DNA of 64,000 nt from Tetramitus jugosus (GCA_937625935.1 OW569353.1:1-64000), one strand, 5' to 3'; shown: positions 1-8,992, counted from the stretch's first letter. Numbers and translations: made by a program. Notes: generated from the letters alone by a model not told the origin.

Positions 1-780
1 CCAAACCCAAACCCAAACCCAAACCCAAACCCAAACCCAAACCCAAACCCAAACCCAAACCCAAACCCAAACCCAAACCCAAACCCAAACCCAAACCCAA
101 ACCCAAACCCAAACCCAAACCCAAACCCAAACCCAAACCCAAACCCAAACCCAAACCCAAACCCAAACCCAAACCCAAACCCAAACCCAAACCCAAACCC
201 AAACCCAAACCCAAACCCAAACCCAAACCCAAACCCAAACCCAAACCCAAACCCAAACCCAAACCCAAACCCAAACCCAAACCCAAACCCAAACCCAAAC
301 CCAAACCCAAACCCAAACCCAAACCCAAACCCAAACCCAAACCCAAACCCAAACCCAAACCCAAACCCAAACCCAAACCCAAACCCAAACCCAAACCCAA
401 ACCCAAACCCAAACCCAAACCCAAACCCAAACCCAAACCCAAACCCAAACCCAAACCCAAACCCAAACCCAAACCCAAACCCAAACCCAAACCCAAACCC
501 AAACCCAAACCCAAACCCAAACCCAAACCCAAACCCAAACCCAAACCCAAACCCAAACCCAAACCCAAACCCAAACCCAAACCCAAACCCAAACCCAAAC
601 CCAAACCCAAACCCAAACCCAAACCCAAACCCAAACCCAAACCCAAACCCAAACCCAAACCCAAACCCAAACCCAAACCCAAACCCAAACCCAAACCCAA
701 ACCCAAACCCAAACCCAAACCCAAACCCAAACCCAAACCCAAACCCAAACCCAAACCCAAACCCAAACCCAAACCCAAAC
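1..780. repeat. Telomeric repeat array, 130 perfect copies of CCAAAC
   Basis: The first 780 bases are an uninterrupted six-base repeat that reads CCCAAA on this strand, so the G-rich strand is TTTGGG. No variant copy is seen. The C-rich strand lies 5' at the left end, which is the orientation expected for a left chromosome end. The array stops abruptly at 781 and non-repetitive subtelomeric DNA follows. The motif differs from the commonly cited TTAGGG, TTTAGGG, TTGGGG and TTTTGGGG telomeres. Confidence 0.95.
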
Positions 781-787
781 CCTAGTG

Positions 788-1290
788 TGCATTTAGGCGG
801 AACCAGCTGGTTCCACTGAAAATGTCATATTATAGGCGGAACCAGATAGTTCCACTGACAAAGTCAAGTTTTAGGCGGAACCAGCTGGTTCCTCTGTAAA
901 GTCGAAAATTTAGGCGGAACCAGATAGTTCCTCTGAAAAAAAGCTCTTTTAGGCGGAACCAGCTGGTTCCGCTTGTTTGTCCAAATTTTAGGCGGAACCA
1001 GATAGTTCCTCTGTAAAAAAGCTTTTCTAGGCCGAAATGCCTGGTTCCGCCTATTTTTTCGACACTCATCAGTCAATAGCTCATAGAGATTTGGGTTTTC
1101 TGAGTTCAAAACCCAACTCCATATCACAGTTTGGGTGATAGTTCAGAATCTATAGTGAGTTGTTTCATACAAAGCTTAAGTTGAACATTCCAGACCATAA
1201 AGAATACAAAAACAACGTTTACAAAGTACGGTTGACTGTATTAAGGCATTCTTGGTTTGCCGATATGTGACAACCCAAACCCAAACCCTA
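788..1290. repeat. Subtelomeric unit A: palindromic minisatellite plus interstitial telomere repeat
   Basis: Six tandem elements of about 39-41 bp start with TAGGCGGAACCAG. They alternate between a perfect 16-bp palindrome (GGAACCAGCTGGTTCC) and an imperfect version (GGAACCAGATAGTTCC). A seventh, diverged element (AGGCCGAAATGCCTGGTTCC) closes the array near 1055. The unit then holds about 200 bp of unique sequence and ends at 1272-1290 in about three interstitial CCCAAA copies. A near-identical copy starts at 2101. The long minus-strand reading frame over the array (13-residue repeats) is a by-product of the 39-bp period and is not called as a gene. Confidence 0.85.
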
Positions 1291-1560
1291 CCATGAGAAA
1301 GCTCCACCAGAAAAAGTTCAGTCACTGGAGAAAAGCTCCTCAGTAATTTCAGGTGGAGCCATGACAATTTTTACCTGAGAAAAACAGGTGGAGCCAAAAA
1401 GCTCCACCAGAGAAAAGCTGCCTAAGAGGAGAAAGCTCCACCAATAAAATTAGGCAGAGCCAAAAAGCTCCACCAGAAAAAAGCTCAGTCACAGAAGAAA
1501 AATTCCTCAGTCATTTTAGGTGGAGCTTTTTAGCTCCACTGGAAACCCAACTTGAAACCC
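1291..1560. repeat. Inverted-repeat cluster with GGTGGAGC/GCTCCACC arms
   Basis: This stretch repeats GCTCCACC and its complement many times. Two compact hairpins are clear. At 1387-1408 the arms GGTGGAGC and GCTCCACC enclose a loop of about six bases. At 1519-1540 the same arms enclose TTTTTA. Between them are degenerate copies joined to AAAAAGCTCAGTCAC-like spacers. No gene is seen. The design resembles the GGCGGAACC palindromes next door but the arm sequence differs. Confidence 0.7.
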
Positions 1561-2068
1561 AACTGGATACATGTAATTCGCAGTATAGTTCAACAACAAC
1601 AACATATTTTTTATTGATAAGCTTAGTTTGAGGGTTTCAGAGCATGACAAACACGATGTGTACTATTTCATACAACGACGGGTTTGGGTTATACAATATT
1701 GGCTTGCCTTTATGTCACAACCCAAACCCAAACCCTACCCACCCCACCCTTCTTGTATTTGTGTTTGTACTCCTTCATCCAAGTTGAACCTTCATCAAGG
1801 AGTGTAAGTTCCTTCATCATCCTTTGTTACAAAATATTTCATGTCGTGTCATTAGCCTTCTCCTTGTCCCACGTTTCTGTCCGTAGTCCATCGTCAATTT
1901 CACTGCCGTGAATGTATTCATTAGACTTGTATTCGCCCACAAAGTATTACAATCAAGTCATGAAGGAGTTCAATCTTGTCGTTCAACCGATCTATCACAC
2001 AGCATCTTCCTTCAGAAGTTAGAAACTCCCTGACCTCAGTCCCAAGTTCCTCTGTCGATATCCTCTTA
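1561..2068. other. Subtelomeric spacer with opposed interstitial telomere motifs
   Basis: No convincing gene is seen. A short GGGTTTGGGTT tract at 1680-1690 faces a CCCAAACCCAAACCCT tract at 1719-1735, so two telomere-like motifs lie in opposite orientation about 30 bp apart. The rest is AT-rich unique sequence. A single orphan palindrome element (GGCGGAACCATCTAGTTCC) lies just beyond this stretch at 2069-2087. Confidence 0.6.
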
Positions 2069-2100
2069 GGCGGAACCATCTAGTTCCTCTTAGAGATGTG

Positions 2101-2605
2101 TGCATTTAGGCGGAACCAGCTGGTTCCACTGACAAAGTCATTATAGGCGGAACCAGATAGTTCCTCTGACAAAGTAAAGTGTTAGGCGGAACCAGCTGGT
2201 TCCTCTGTAAAGTTGAAAATTTAGGCGGAACCAGATAGTTCCTCTGAAAAAAAGCTTTTTTAGGCGGAACCAGCTGGTTCCGCTTGTGAGTCCAAATTTT
2301 AGGCGGAACCAGATAGTTCCTCTGTAAAAAAGCTTTTCTAGGCCGAAATGCCTGGTTCCGCCTATTTTTTCGACACTCATCAGTCAATAGCTCATAGAGA
2401 TTTGGGTTTTCTGAGTTCAAAACCCAACTCCATATCACAGTTTGGGGGATAGTTCAGAATCTATAGTGAGTTTTTCTATACAAAGATTAAGTTGAACATT
2501 TCAGACCATAACGAATACAAAAACAACTTTTACAACGTACGGTTGACTGTATTCAGCCAGTCTTGGTTTGCCGATATGTGACAACCCAAACCCAAACCCA
2601 CCATC
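2101..2605. repeat. Subtelomeric unit B: second copy of the palindromic minisatellite unit
   Basis: This is a near-identical duplicate of 788-1290, offset by about 1313 bp, with scattered substitutions. It has the same order of perfect and imperfect palindrome elements, the same closing element, the same roughly 200 bp downstream segment and the same interstitial CCCAAA cap (2583-2600). The lower divergence inside the elements than between neighbouring elements shows the whole unit was duplicated rather than re-amplified element by element. Confidence 0.85.
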
Positions 2606-3410
2606 TTGTCCTGCGAAAGGCACTCAAAATGTGAAGTAGCAATCTGATTTTTACAGAGTCGCAACAACAACAGTTGCAACAGATGAAGCACACCCGATTG
2701 TTTTATCTGTCCTATGAATCTCAATCAGAGCCATTGCATCTCCGTTCAATTCGAACTCATGATCATAAGAATGGTTGTATCAATAAAAAAAATCACAAAT
2801 TACAGACCATTTGTTCGATTCATTGATTTGATTGATTCGTTTGTTTTTCATTGTTTTTATGCGATGTTTTTGTCAAACCCGGCTGGAACCCGGATTGCTT
2901 GTTCTGAAACTACATGTGTGTTTCACATTGTGGAAGATTCTTAAATTCTTCAAATGGAATGAAGAAAAAGATAGTAATCATCTGATACCGGAGTGCAGAA
3001 GAAGTGTGGTATAATAAGGGCTGTTGCTTACGTAACAACCCAAACCCAAACCCTCGCCATGACCATATGACCATTGCTGGCCCTCCTCATGACCCTTGCT
3101 AACTCTCGTCTTGACCTTATGACCATTGCTAAGACCTTCAAGTTAGCTCTACTATGTTCCTATGTTCATCCTTTTTGCATGGCGAGGGTACCTGGCCTCG
3201 TTCATTGTTCTTTGTCTCTAATTGCTTCAGCGATGACAGTAACACGTACGGAACAATGAAGGAGGACACTCTACATACGTTCCAAGTAATAATCTCTCTT
3301 CGTGTTGGATATCGCCTTGTTGACAACACTTTCTTTTCTTCGTGCGTCAAAAAAATGAAAAAGCGGCCTGTGTAATCGTGATTACACAAACAGTCATTTA
3401 TTCATCTGAA
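2606..3410. other. Subtelomeric spacer, no gene seen
   Basis: Short open frames on both strands lack recognisable domains and are judged to be chance. At 3035-3054 there is another interstitial CCCAAACCCAAACCCT tract preceded by TTGCTTACGTAACAA. An imperfect direct repeat built on ATGACCATTGCT occurs at about 3067 and 3118. This is the innermost telomere-like tract before the nuclease-bearing island. Confidence 0.6.
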
Positions 3411-3415
3411 TTTTT

Positions 3416-3634
3416 TTATGAAAAAAATTCGACAAAGTCCAAGATACGGCTCATTTGTAGGCCTTCATTGTCTTTTTGAATGTGTAGATCACTTTCCAAG
3501 TAGAACCACTGTCGACGCCCTATTGCAGGTCTGAGTATTGTGGGGGGATTACTGGCTTGACGAAAGGTCTGGCAGTTCGTTCCAGATAGTAATTTTCTTG
3601 ACTCAAAGAAGTCTGCTACCTTCACAAGACCCAA
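3416..3634 (-). pseudogene. Decayed 3' fragment of a VRR-NUC-like nuclease gene
   Basis: The stretch around 3468-3530 is recognisably similar, on the same strand, to the 3' end of the intact nuclease gene at 5504-6271. Both carry the block encoding a GRR motif, a W/Y-rich segment and an aspartate-rich strand followed by a Lys-rich helix. The copy here contains indels and an altered frame and lacks the catalytic Asp and Glu-x-Lys region, so it is a dead fragment. Together with the intact copy it flanks the GIY-YIG gene as a direct repeat. Confidence 0.5.
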
Positions 3635-3789
3635 AATCTTTGTGATCCGATATTCTTCACACTTGGTGCGTTGTTACCTGCTGTAAAACTTTTAGCGCCT
3701 GCCTGTCAATTGTCAACTTTCAAAAAAAACTTTTTTTGAAAAAAAAACAACTCACATTTTGTTCCACACAAACATCTCCAACAAGGCTC

Positions 3790-5160
3790 ATGATTCCACT
3801 TGCTTCCCTTGGTGAAGATTGGGACAATATCCAAGATTTGAATATTAGATTTGTTGTGCAGAAAGTACTACTTCCTCATCAGTTGGTTAACTCAGAGGCA
3901 ATGAGAGGTTGTATAGGCATTAAGTCAGCTCACGATAATGCAAAATTGTTGAAAACCTTGTGTGATGATGATAATTCTGCATTACGACCAAAACTCAAGG
4001 AACTAATTTCTGAGTTGGGAGACAAAGTTAAGCAAGCTGAAGATGAAGTACATAACAATAACCAACAAAGTATTAACGAGCAAGCGGAACGCTCTAACTA
4101 TGAAAATTCGGACTACAACCTGGACAATTATAATAGTGATGGAGATGACAATAGAGAAGAAGAGCATGATGGAAATTATTCATTGTATAACTCAGATAGA
4201 TCATCTGATGATAGCAATATTGGTGGTGCAGATGGGTATTCGTGTGATGATAATGATCTTGATGGTCCCGACCAATATGATACGATGAACCCAGGCCAGG
4301 AGGAAGCGCATTTTGAGGAGATGGATGAAGTTTTACAAGAAAGAATGGAAGAATATTCTACTCATAACGACATTATAAATCTCGCTGAAGATTTGGAGGA
4401 ACTTCCTGTATATGCAATATACAATCGGGTAAATGCTATTGTTGAGAAACAAAAGAAATTCGATAAGGCAATGCAACTACAAAAGAGTAATGATCGTGAA
4501 GTTCTTCATTTTGTTGAGGATTCTGATTTACTCTGTAAGCTGTTGGATATGAACTTGGAACTAGAGACAGAGGAGAAAAGAAAAAAAACAGAGAAGAAAA
4601 GAAAAGAAACATTGAGGGCACTTTATCTATCAGCTACAGAGACTTGTACAGAACGGCTGACTCAGCAACCTGGTGCAAACATGGAAGATGTTCTATGCTC
4701 TTTACGACCTATTTACAGCCTTGTTGCTAACTTGTCTGTTGCATTTACTCTATACATTTATACTATTACAGAATGTGATAAAAAAACCTCCTTTTGGGAT
4801 GAAAAAATTGTTTACATTGGAATGACCACTGACATGTGGTTCAGACATAAAGGTGGTCATGTTGCTTCATCCAAGCTGCTCGACCCACAATATGCCAATT
4901 ATCATAAGAAGGTCTATTTATGTACCTGTTGTGTTGGTAATGTACCTGCAGAGTGGCTTAAATTCTCAGACGCAGAAGCGTTCGTTCTAATTGGTGAACA
5001 ATTCTTAATTAATTATTATCAACCAGAGTTGAATATTGAAGGTAAGAAGCAACCTGTTCTCAACAAGCGAGCCAAGGAGTTATACTCCAAAGTTTCAGCA
5101 GTTCATCTCAGCAGCGCTGATCGCATCAAAACTGTTGAACCTCCAGCCAGAGGTGCATAA
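3790..5160 (+). CDS. GIY-YIG nuclease-domain protein with acidic middle region
   Basis: The product is 456 residues from the first ATG; the frame stays open for 18 codons upstream but with no ATG. The C-terminal 130 residues match a GIY-YIG endonuclease domain. A first strand LYIYTI is followed after a short insert by VYIGMTT (about residue 340). Then come an Arg/His helix (RHKGGH) and the helix with the catalytic-type Glu (GEQFLINYYQPELN, about 401). The N-terminal 100 residues are unrecognised. Residues about 100-190 are strongly acidic and Asn-rich, and a Lys/Glu coiled-coil segment precedes the nuclease. GIY-YIG domains occur in homing endonucleases, transposons (Penelope-like) and repair enzymes. 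No reverse transcriptase is present here. The ORF is intact, unlike most neighbours, and sits between an intact and a decayed VRR-NUC sequence. DNA cleavage is inferred from motifs; the biological role is unknown. Confidence 0.75.
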   Translation: MIPLASLGEDWDNIQDLNIRFVVQKVLLPHQLVNSEAMRGCIGIKSAHDNAKLLKTLCDDDNSALRPKLKELISELGDKVKQAEDEVHNNNQQSINEQAERSNYENSDYNLDNYNSDGDDNREEEHDGNYSLYNSDRSSDDSNIGGADGYSCDDNDLDGPDQYDTMNPGQEEAHFEEMDEVLQERMEEYSTHNDIINLAEDLEELPVYAIYNRVNAIVEKQKKFDKAMQLQKSNDREVLHFVEDSDLLCKLLDMNLELETEEKRKKTEKKRKETLRALYLSATETCTERLTQQPGANMEDVLCSLRPIYSLVANLSVAFTLYIYTITECDKKTSFWDEKIVYIGMTTDMWFRHKGGHVASSKLLDPQYANYHKKVYLCTCCVGNVPAEWLKFSDAEAFVLIGEQFLINYYQPELNIEGKKQPVLNKRAKELYSKVSAVHLSSADRIKTVEPPARGA

Positions 5161-5503
5161 TTCCTGAGTCCATTGGTACTTCGGAAAGAGATTCTTAGTA
5201 TAGTTGGTGTTGAGAGTTTTGTGGTGTGGTTTTTTCTGCTCCTCTGAACCCTGACAAGTTCACCTGAGTCGTATAAAAGAGTTCTCTCGGTCGAGGTTTT
5301 TCTTTGTCGCGAATTGCTGCTTCAGAGGATGGATCATTGAATAAATATTGTTAACCGTATGATAGATTGCACTTCATTGACTTTTTACTGTTGGTGATAG
5401 CAACGGAACAATGTACAGACCAAGTACAGTCGCACTGTTTCTGTCGTAATTTTGTGTTTTAGGGGCTGTTTTAAAAGGTGCGACTCACACAACTGTGTCT
5501 CAT
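5161..5503. other. Convergent intergenic region, nothing recognised
   Basis: This 343-bp stretch lies between the converging GIY-YIG and VRR-NUC genes. I see no further gene, RNA or clear repeat, only AT-rich tracts that could hold both 3' processing signals (AATAAATATTG near 5340). Confidence 0.4.
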
Positions 5504-6271
5504 TCATTTGATCTGGACGTATGCCTTTACCGTCTTTTTGAACGTGTCGAGATCGTAGATCGCTTTCCAAGCATAACCACTCCTGAGCAGTCGGCGCCCT
5601 ACTTCGAGTTGTTCGGGAGTAGGTTTGTTTGGATGTATTTTGAACTCGATGAATAGAGCACCAAACCGTTTGTTCTTCTTCAGAATGACGTAATCAGGGT
5701 AGCCTTTGAGTCTACCATTGCGCCTAGCCTTTTCTGTGCATGCCGCAATACCAATTCCAGCAATGTCAGCATTAACCACAATTCCAGGATAGGCTTTGCA
5801 CATGTGCGCATGAGCGTCGGACTGAAGCTGGTCCTCTTTGCCCATTTTCTTGGGATTGATACCTTTTATCTTCTTCTTTACTGGTTTCGACCCGTACATA
5901 AGTATGTGATTCAAGTCTTTCTCTTTCAGTTCAGACACAACCCTCTTTCTACTAACTGAAAAAGGGGACACAGCATCCTTGCGCATCCGGGTCATTTTCG
6001 CAGGCTTCTGTATGCCATTTTTCGGTTCCCTCTTCTTTGGATCCGGCTTCTTGGTTTCTCTGGTTTTGACTTTCGCGGTAATCTTGGATACCACTTCAGA
6101 CGATTTCCTAACTGCTTTCCTGGATGGAGACTGTGTTTCATTGACTTCTGTCACCATCTTGCGTTTTACCTCTATGATCTTCTCTGGCTTCTTGATACCA
6201 TTCTTAGGTGGTGTTTTGGCCGGTTTGGCTTTTGGTGTGGGCTTCTTCTCTGTTTTGACCGTTGTAATCAT
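5504..6271 (-). CDS. VRR-NUC domain nuclease with basic N-terminal tail
   Basis: This is an intact 255-residue ORF. The C-terminal half matches the VRR-NUC branch of the PD-(D/E)XK nucleases: GRLKGYPDYVI (catalytic-type Asp, about residue 191), then FIEFK (Glu-x-Lys, about 208), then a Gln/Glu helix and GYAWKAIYDLD. VRR-NUC domains occur in eukaryotic FAN1 and as stand-alone proteins in phages and large DNA viruses; the size here fits the stand-alone type. The N-terminal 120 residues are very rich in Lys and Pro and contain two copies of a PKNGI-K/Q-KP-K motif, probably a DNA-binding or nuclear-targeting tail. The ATG follows a GAAACACAAC leader. Origin by virus or mobile element is inference from the domain type and the setting. 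Confidence 0.75.
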   Translation of the reverse strand: MITTVKTEKKPTPKAKPAKTPPKNGIKKPEKIIEVKRKMVTEVNETQSPSRKAVRKSSEVVSKITAKVKTRETKKPDPKKREPKNGIQKPAKMTRMRKDAVSPFSVSRKRVVSELKEKDLNHILMYGSKPVKKKIKGINPKKMGKEDQLQSDAHAHMCKAYPGIVVNADIAGIGIAACTEKARRNGRLKGYPDYVILKKNKRFGALFIEFKIHPNKPTPEQLEVGRRLLRSGYAWKAIYDLDTFKKTVKAYVQIK

Positions 6272-6336
6272 GTTGTGTTTCTATTCCAGCTTCGAAGTGA
6301 ATATGTTGATTAGTAAGTGTTGTGTAACATTTGTGT

Positions 6337-6678
6337 TTATTCTCTGATTATGTGGTTGAGACATTCAGCATACTGGCGAATCTGTATGCATGACCGATCT
6401 AGTTCGGGTCTGAATGATATCAAGCCGTAGCGTGTCCGCTCTCCAGTTGTCTTAATTTCGAAGATACAGACCCATTTCAAAAATATCGCATTGGACTTGA
6501 GTGCCAACGCATACACTTTAACGTGTTGCGTCTCATGGACATGCTGGAGGACTTCAGCCTTCTCTGGTTCACCAGGTACTTTGGATGCGAAGAAGATGTT
6601 TCCATTGGGGTACATAGCCATACGGACTGATGTCTGTGCGAATGCATCAAGGTCCCATTTCCTGTTGCTCTGGTTCAT
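6337..6678 (-). CDS. Unknown 113-residue protein
   Basis: The intact ORF encodes 113 residues with no motif I recognise. It has a run of predicted beta-strands (residues about 20-90, alternating hydrophobic pattern with FKWVCIFEIKTTGERTRYG-like strands) and a C-terminal amphipathic helix. There is no signal peptide or membrane segment. It lies 65 bp upstream of the VRR-NUC start on the same strand, and the leader before its ATG (GAAACAAAACCACCC) resembles the leaders of the VRR-NUC and M13 genes. Co-expression with VRR-NUC is possible but unproven. Confidence 0.5.
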   Translation of the reverse strand: MNQSNRKWDLDAFAQTSVRMAMYPNGNIFFASKVPGEPEKAEVLQHVHETQHVKVYALALKSNAIFLKWVCIFEIKTTGERTRYGLISFRPELDRSCIQIRQYAECLNHIIRE

Positions 6679-6754
6679 TTGGGTGGTTTTGTTTCTGGGC
6701 TCTGTGAACAGAATTCTTGTTTAAATAATTCCCGGACGTCGGGCTTGAGCATGT

Positions 6755-8798
6755 TCAGTGTAGATTATCTAGGATGCGCTTGGGCTCATACACAACAGCT
6801 TCTGTTGCATGTGTTAGTTCGTGCGCAATCTGAAACCCTAACAGAGCAAATTGGCTGGTTCTGTCGTACAGCGTGCTGAACATGGGTGTGCGTAGGATGC
6901 CGGGTGGAATGGTGACTGAGTGACTTTCTGGTTGGTACCACGCATTGGTGCTGGTTGACTCATCGTATGTAATGTCAGTAGAAACAGTTCGGCCGTTTAA
7001 CATCAATCCACCATCAGAGTCTAGCCACGACGGCCGGAAACGCATGTACACTCTGTCAGTGATTGCTGTTACAATGTTGAGTCCAAAATTAACGGATGAT
7101 ACATCCATGTTGTTCTCTGCCTCAAGTAACAGTTGGGGACCGTTTTCACCGTATGTATCTGTTGTCAACTTGCCAAGAGAACACTCGCCGACCGACACAC
7201 GAAGGCTGTCGAGTTGGGTCAAGAGTTTGTCACGAGTATGTTTGTTTGTTGAGCACCATAGATCGATTTTCACCTTTGTCATTGATGAGAGATTTTCGCG
7301 TACCTCCCAGAAGAATCATATCTCTGTACGTGTGACGAATCTCGTTGGCGATGTATGTTGCTTGTTTCTGACGTTCTGATGATTCAGCATCCATCTCTAC
7401 GAACGCATTGCAGTATGACAGAGGAAAAGTGTGTTGTACGGTGCGAGCACACATATCAACTAACGATCCAGGTTCTTGTGCAATTCGGGCGGTTGCCTGT
7501 TGTACGAGCTGTGCACTCTGGATGAAAATAGAGTCTGACGTTGTGTGTTTATCTATCACGAGTGGAGAGACACCTCCGTGAGACATCACACTACTGCTTA
7601 TATCTGGTACAGCACGCAAAACATGTTCGTACATACACACCATGAGGTACGACTTCCACGTACTCACTTCCATGTGTGCGAGGGCTCGGTCCAAATTGAG
7701 CATATGTTGATTGGAAGCCACGAAAACATTATCAATGTTCGTGGATGTCAACTTTGGGCGGACTCCTGCCTCTGGAAACATCAAGCTTTCTGGAGCAGAG
7801 AGTTGGTTTCTTCCATTTCCGTCCACATAGTTCACCTTGTCAAGACTGTGCAGAAAATGGCGCACTTCATAGGCGTCACAGAGCATGTTAATGATGTCGA
7901 CCATGTGGTTTTGATTTTCAATGCCTATATGGAAGGCATATGATGCAATAAAGGTGGATATATCGCTGTGAGATGGTCTTCCAGGTCTAATGACCAGAGT
8001 GGTGTCAGACGTCTCGTTCCTGTACTCAAAAGAGTGCATCTCTACTCCTATGCCTCTGTACGCCATGTGAAACAATGTGTCAACAACACCCTGTTTATCC
8101 TTCACCAAATTGATCATTCTCTCTATTCCTGTCACAAAGTCGAGCAGAGGTTTCCAACGAATGACTTCTGCGAGATGTAGCCGCCACTTTTTGTGAAATT
8201 GGGACGCACTGCGTAGTGTTGTGATTTGTGTGCCTGGTGATGCTGATAGAGCTTTGTAGTGCGTCACACATGACGTGAGCAGCTTGTGCATGTTATTGTG
8301 AGTATTGTACTTGGCGGTATTTTCTGCGATTGGCTTAGAGCTACTGAACTTGGTGATACGACCGCTCTCCAGAAACGAGTGGAGGCGCGAGATATCATGT
8401 GCATTCTCGCTCATTGTTGTCACTATGAAGCGATTGAATGGTTGCTTCCATCCGCTGCACGCATGCTCGTAAAAGCTGCTGCAAGGATTGATTTTCTTGT
8501 CCAAGAGGGTTTCACTGGCTGTGCTTGGGTAGAAGAACCGATGAGTGCTCTCCGGGTGGTTGTCGTCTTGTTCTTGTTCGACTTCCCTGATCAGCCCATC
8601 AATTAGAGGCATGCGTTGTGTGGTTAGCTTGTTCCATTTCACAGTTTGAGAAGCACGTGGGAGATCTTTGTGTCGTAGTACAAGATCCCAGACAAAGAAT
8701 AGGACTGATAGAAGCAAAAAAGTCCCACCAGACGCAAGCAGAGCGAACGCCACGATGGTACTTGTTCTTGCACAAGCATAAAAACGCACAGAGACCAT
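6755..8798 (-). pseudogene. M13 (neprilysin-type) metallopeptidase, frameshifted and C-terminally truncated
   Basis: Two overlapping minus-strand frames, 8798-7230 and 7282-6755, make one M13-family protein. The first part has a type II signal anchor (residues about 13-42) and the family's Cys motif (INPCSSFYEHACSGW, near residue 111). The second has the NAWYQPES substrate-side strand and the zinc motif HELTHA. The frames join between about 7270 and 7285 and need a one-base shift; no splice site explains it. The protein stops about 17 residues after HELTHA. The roughly 200 residues that should follow, including the third zinc ligand in the ENxADxGG motif, are missing. An active peptidase therefore cannot be made from this copy as it stands. 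M13 enzymes are normally surface or secreted zinc endopeptidases. The gene lies in the foreign-looking island. Confidence 0.75.
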
Positions 8799-8881
8799 GA
8801 TTCTCGGTTAGTAACTATCTAGTTGTGTTTCCTATTTACAAAGTGGTTCTTGAATGTTAAACGCAACGCAATATGGATTCC

Positions 8882-8992
8882 CTATTTAACGTCGTCCTCT
8901 GGTTCCCCGGTGTTTCCGTAAAAGTTGTCATAGTTGATGTCCGTGTTCTTGCGTCGTCTTGGTGACTCTTCCTCCGGAGCAGAAAATACCAT
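8882..8992 (-). CDS. Possible 36-residue acidic ORF
   Basis: A short minus-strand frame starts at the ATG at 8992 and stops at 8882. It encodes a charged peptide with an EEE...RRRK segment followed by an Asn/Asp/Tyr-rich tail ending EPEDDVK. A TATTATAAC tract lies about 15 bp upstream of the ATG. It sits in the 400-bp gap between the divergent M13 and F-box/LRR genes. Composition looks protein-like but the length gives little support, and chance cannot be excluded. Confidence 0.3.
   Translation of the reverse strand: MVFSAPEEESPRRRKNTDINYDNFYGNTGEPEDDVK

Noticed and set aside
1-780. Telomere array as an assembly artefact
   Set aside because: Interstitial copies of the same motif occur at 1272, 1719, 2583, 3035 and 14873, and the terminal orientation is correct, so the motif belongs to this genome, though its exact length may be set by the assembler.
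795-1055. CRISPR-like array of palindromic repeats
   Set aside because: Spacers are too short and similar, repeats vary, there are no cas genes, and the setting is a eukaryotic telomere.
830-1127. Minus-strand ORFs with 13-residue repeats (RNYLVPPK / RNQLVPPK type) over the minisatellite, repeated at 2106-2438
   Set aside because: The repeat period is close to a multiple of three, so any frame stays open. Three frames are open at once, there is no domain, and the sequence is palindromic DNA.
3736-3789. 18-codon N-terminal extension of the GIY-YIG gene
   Set aside because: It begins with TTG inside an A/T homopolymer tract; the first ATG is at 3790.
6945-7379. 144-codon plus-strand ORF over the M13 gene
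   Set aside because: It is antisense to the zinc-motif-bearing frame and has no domain.
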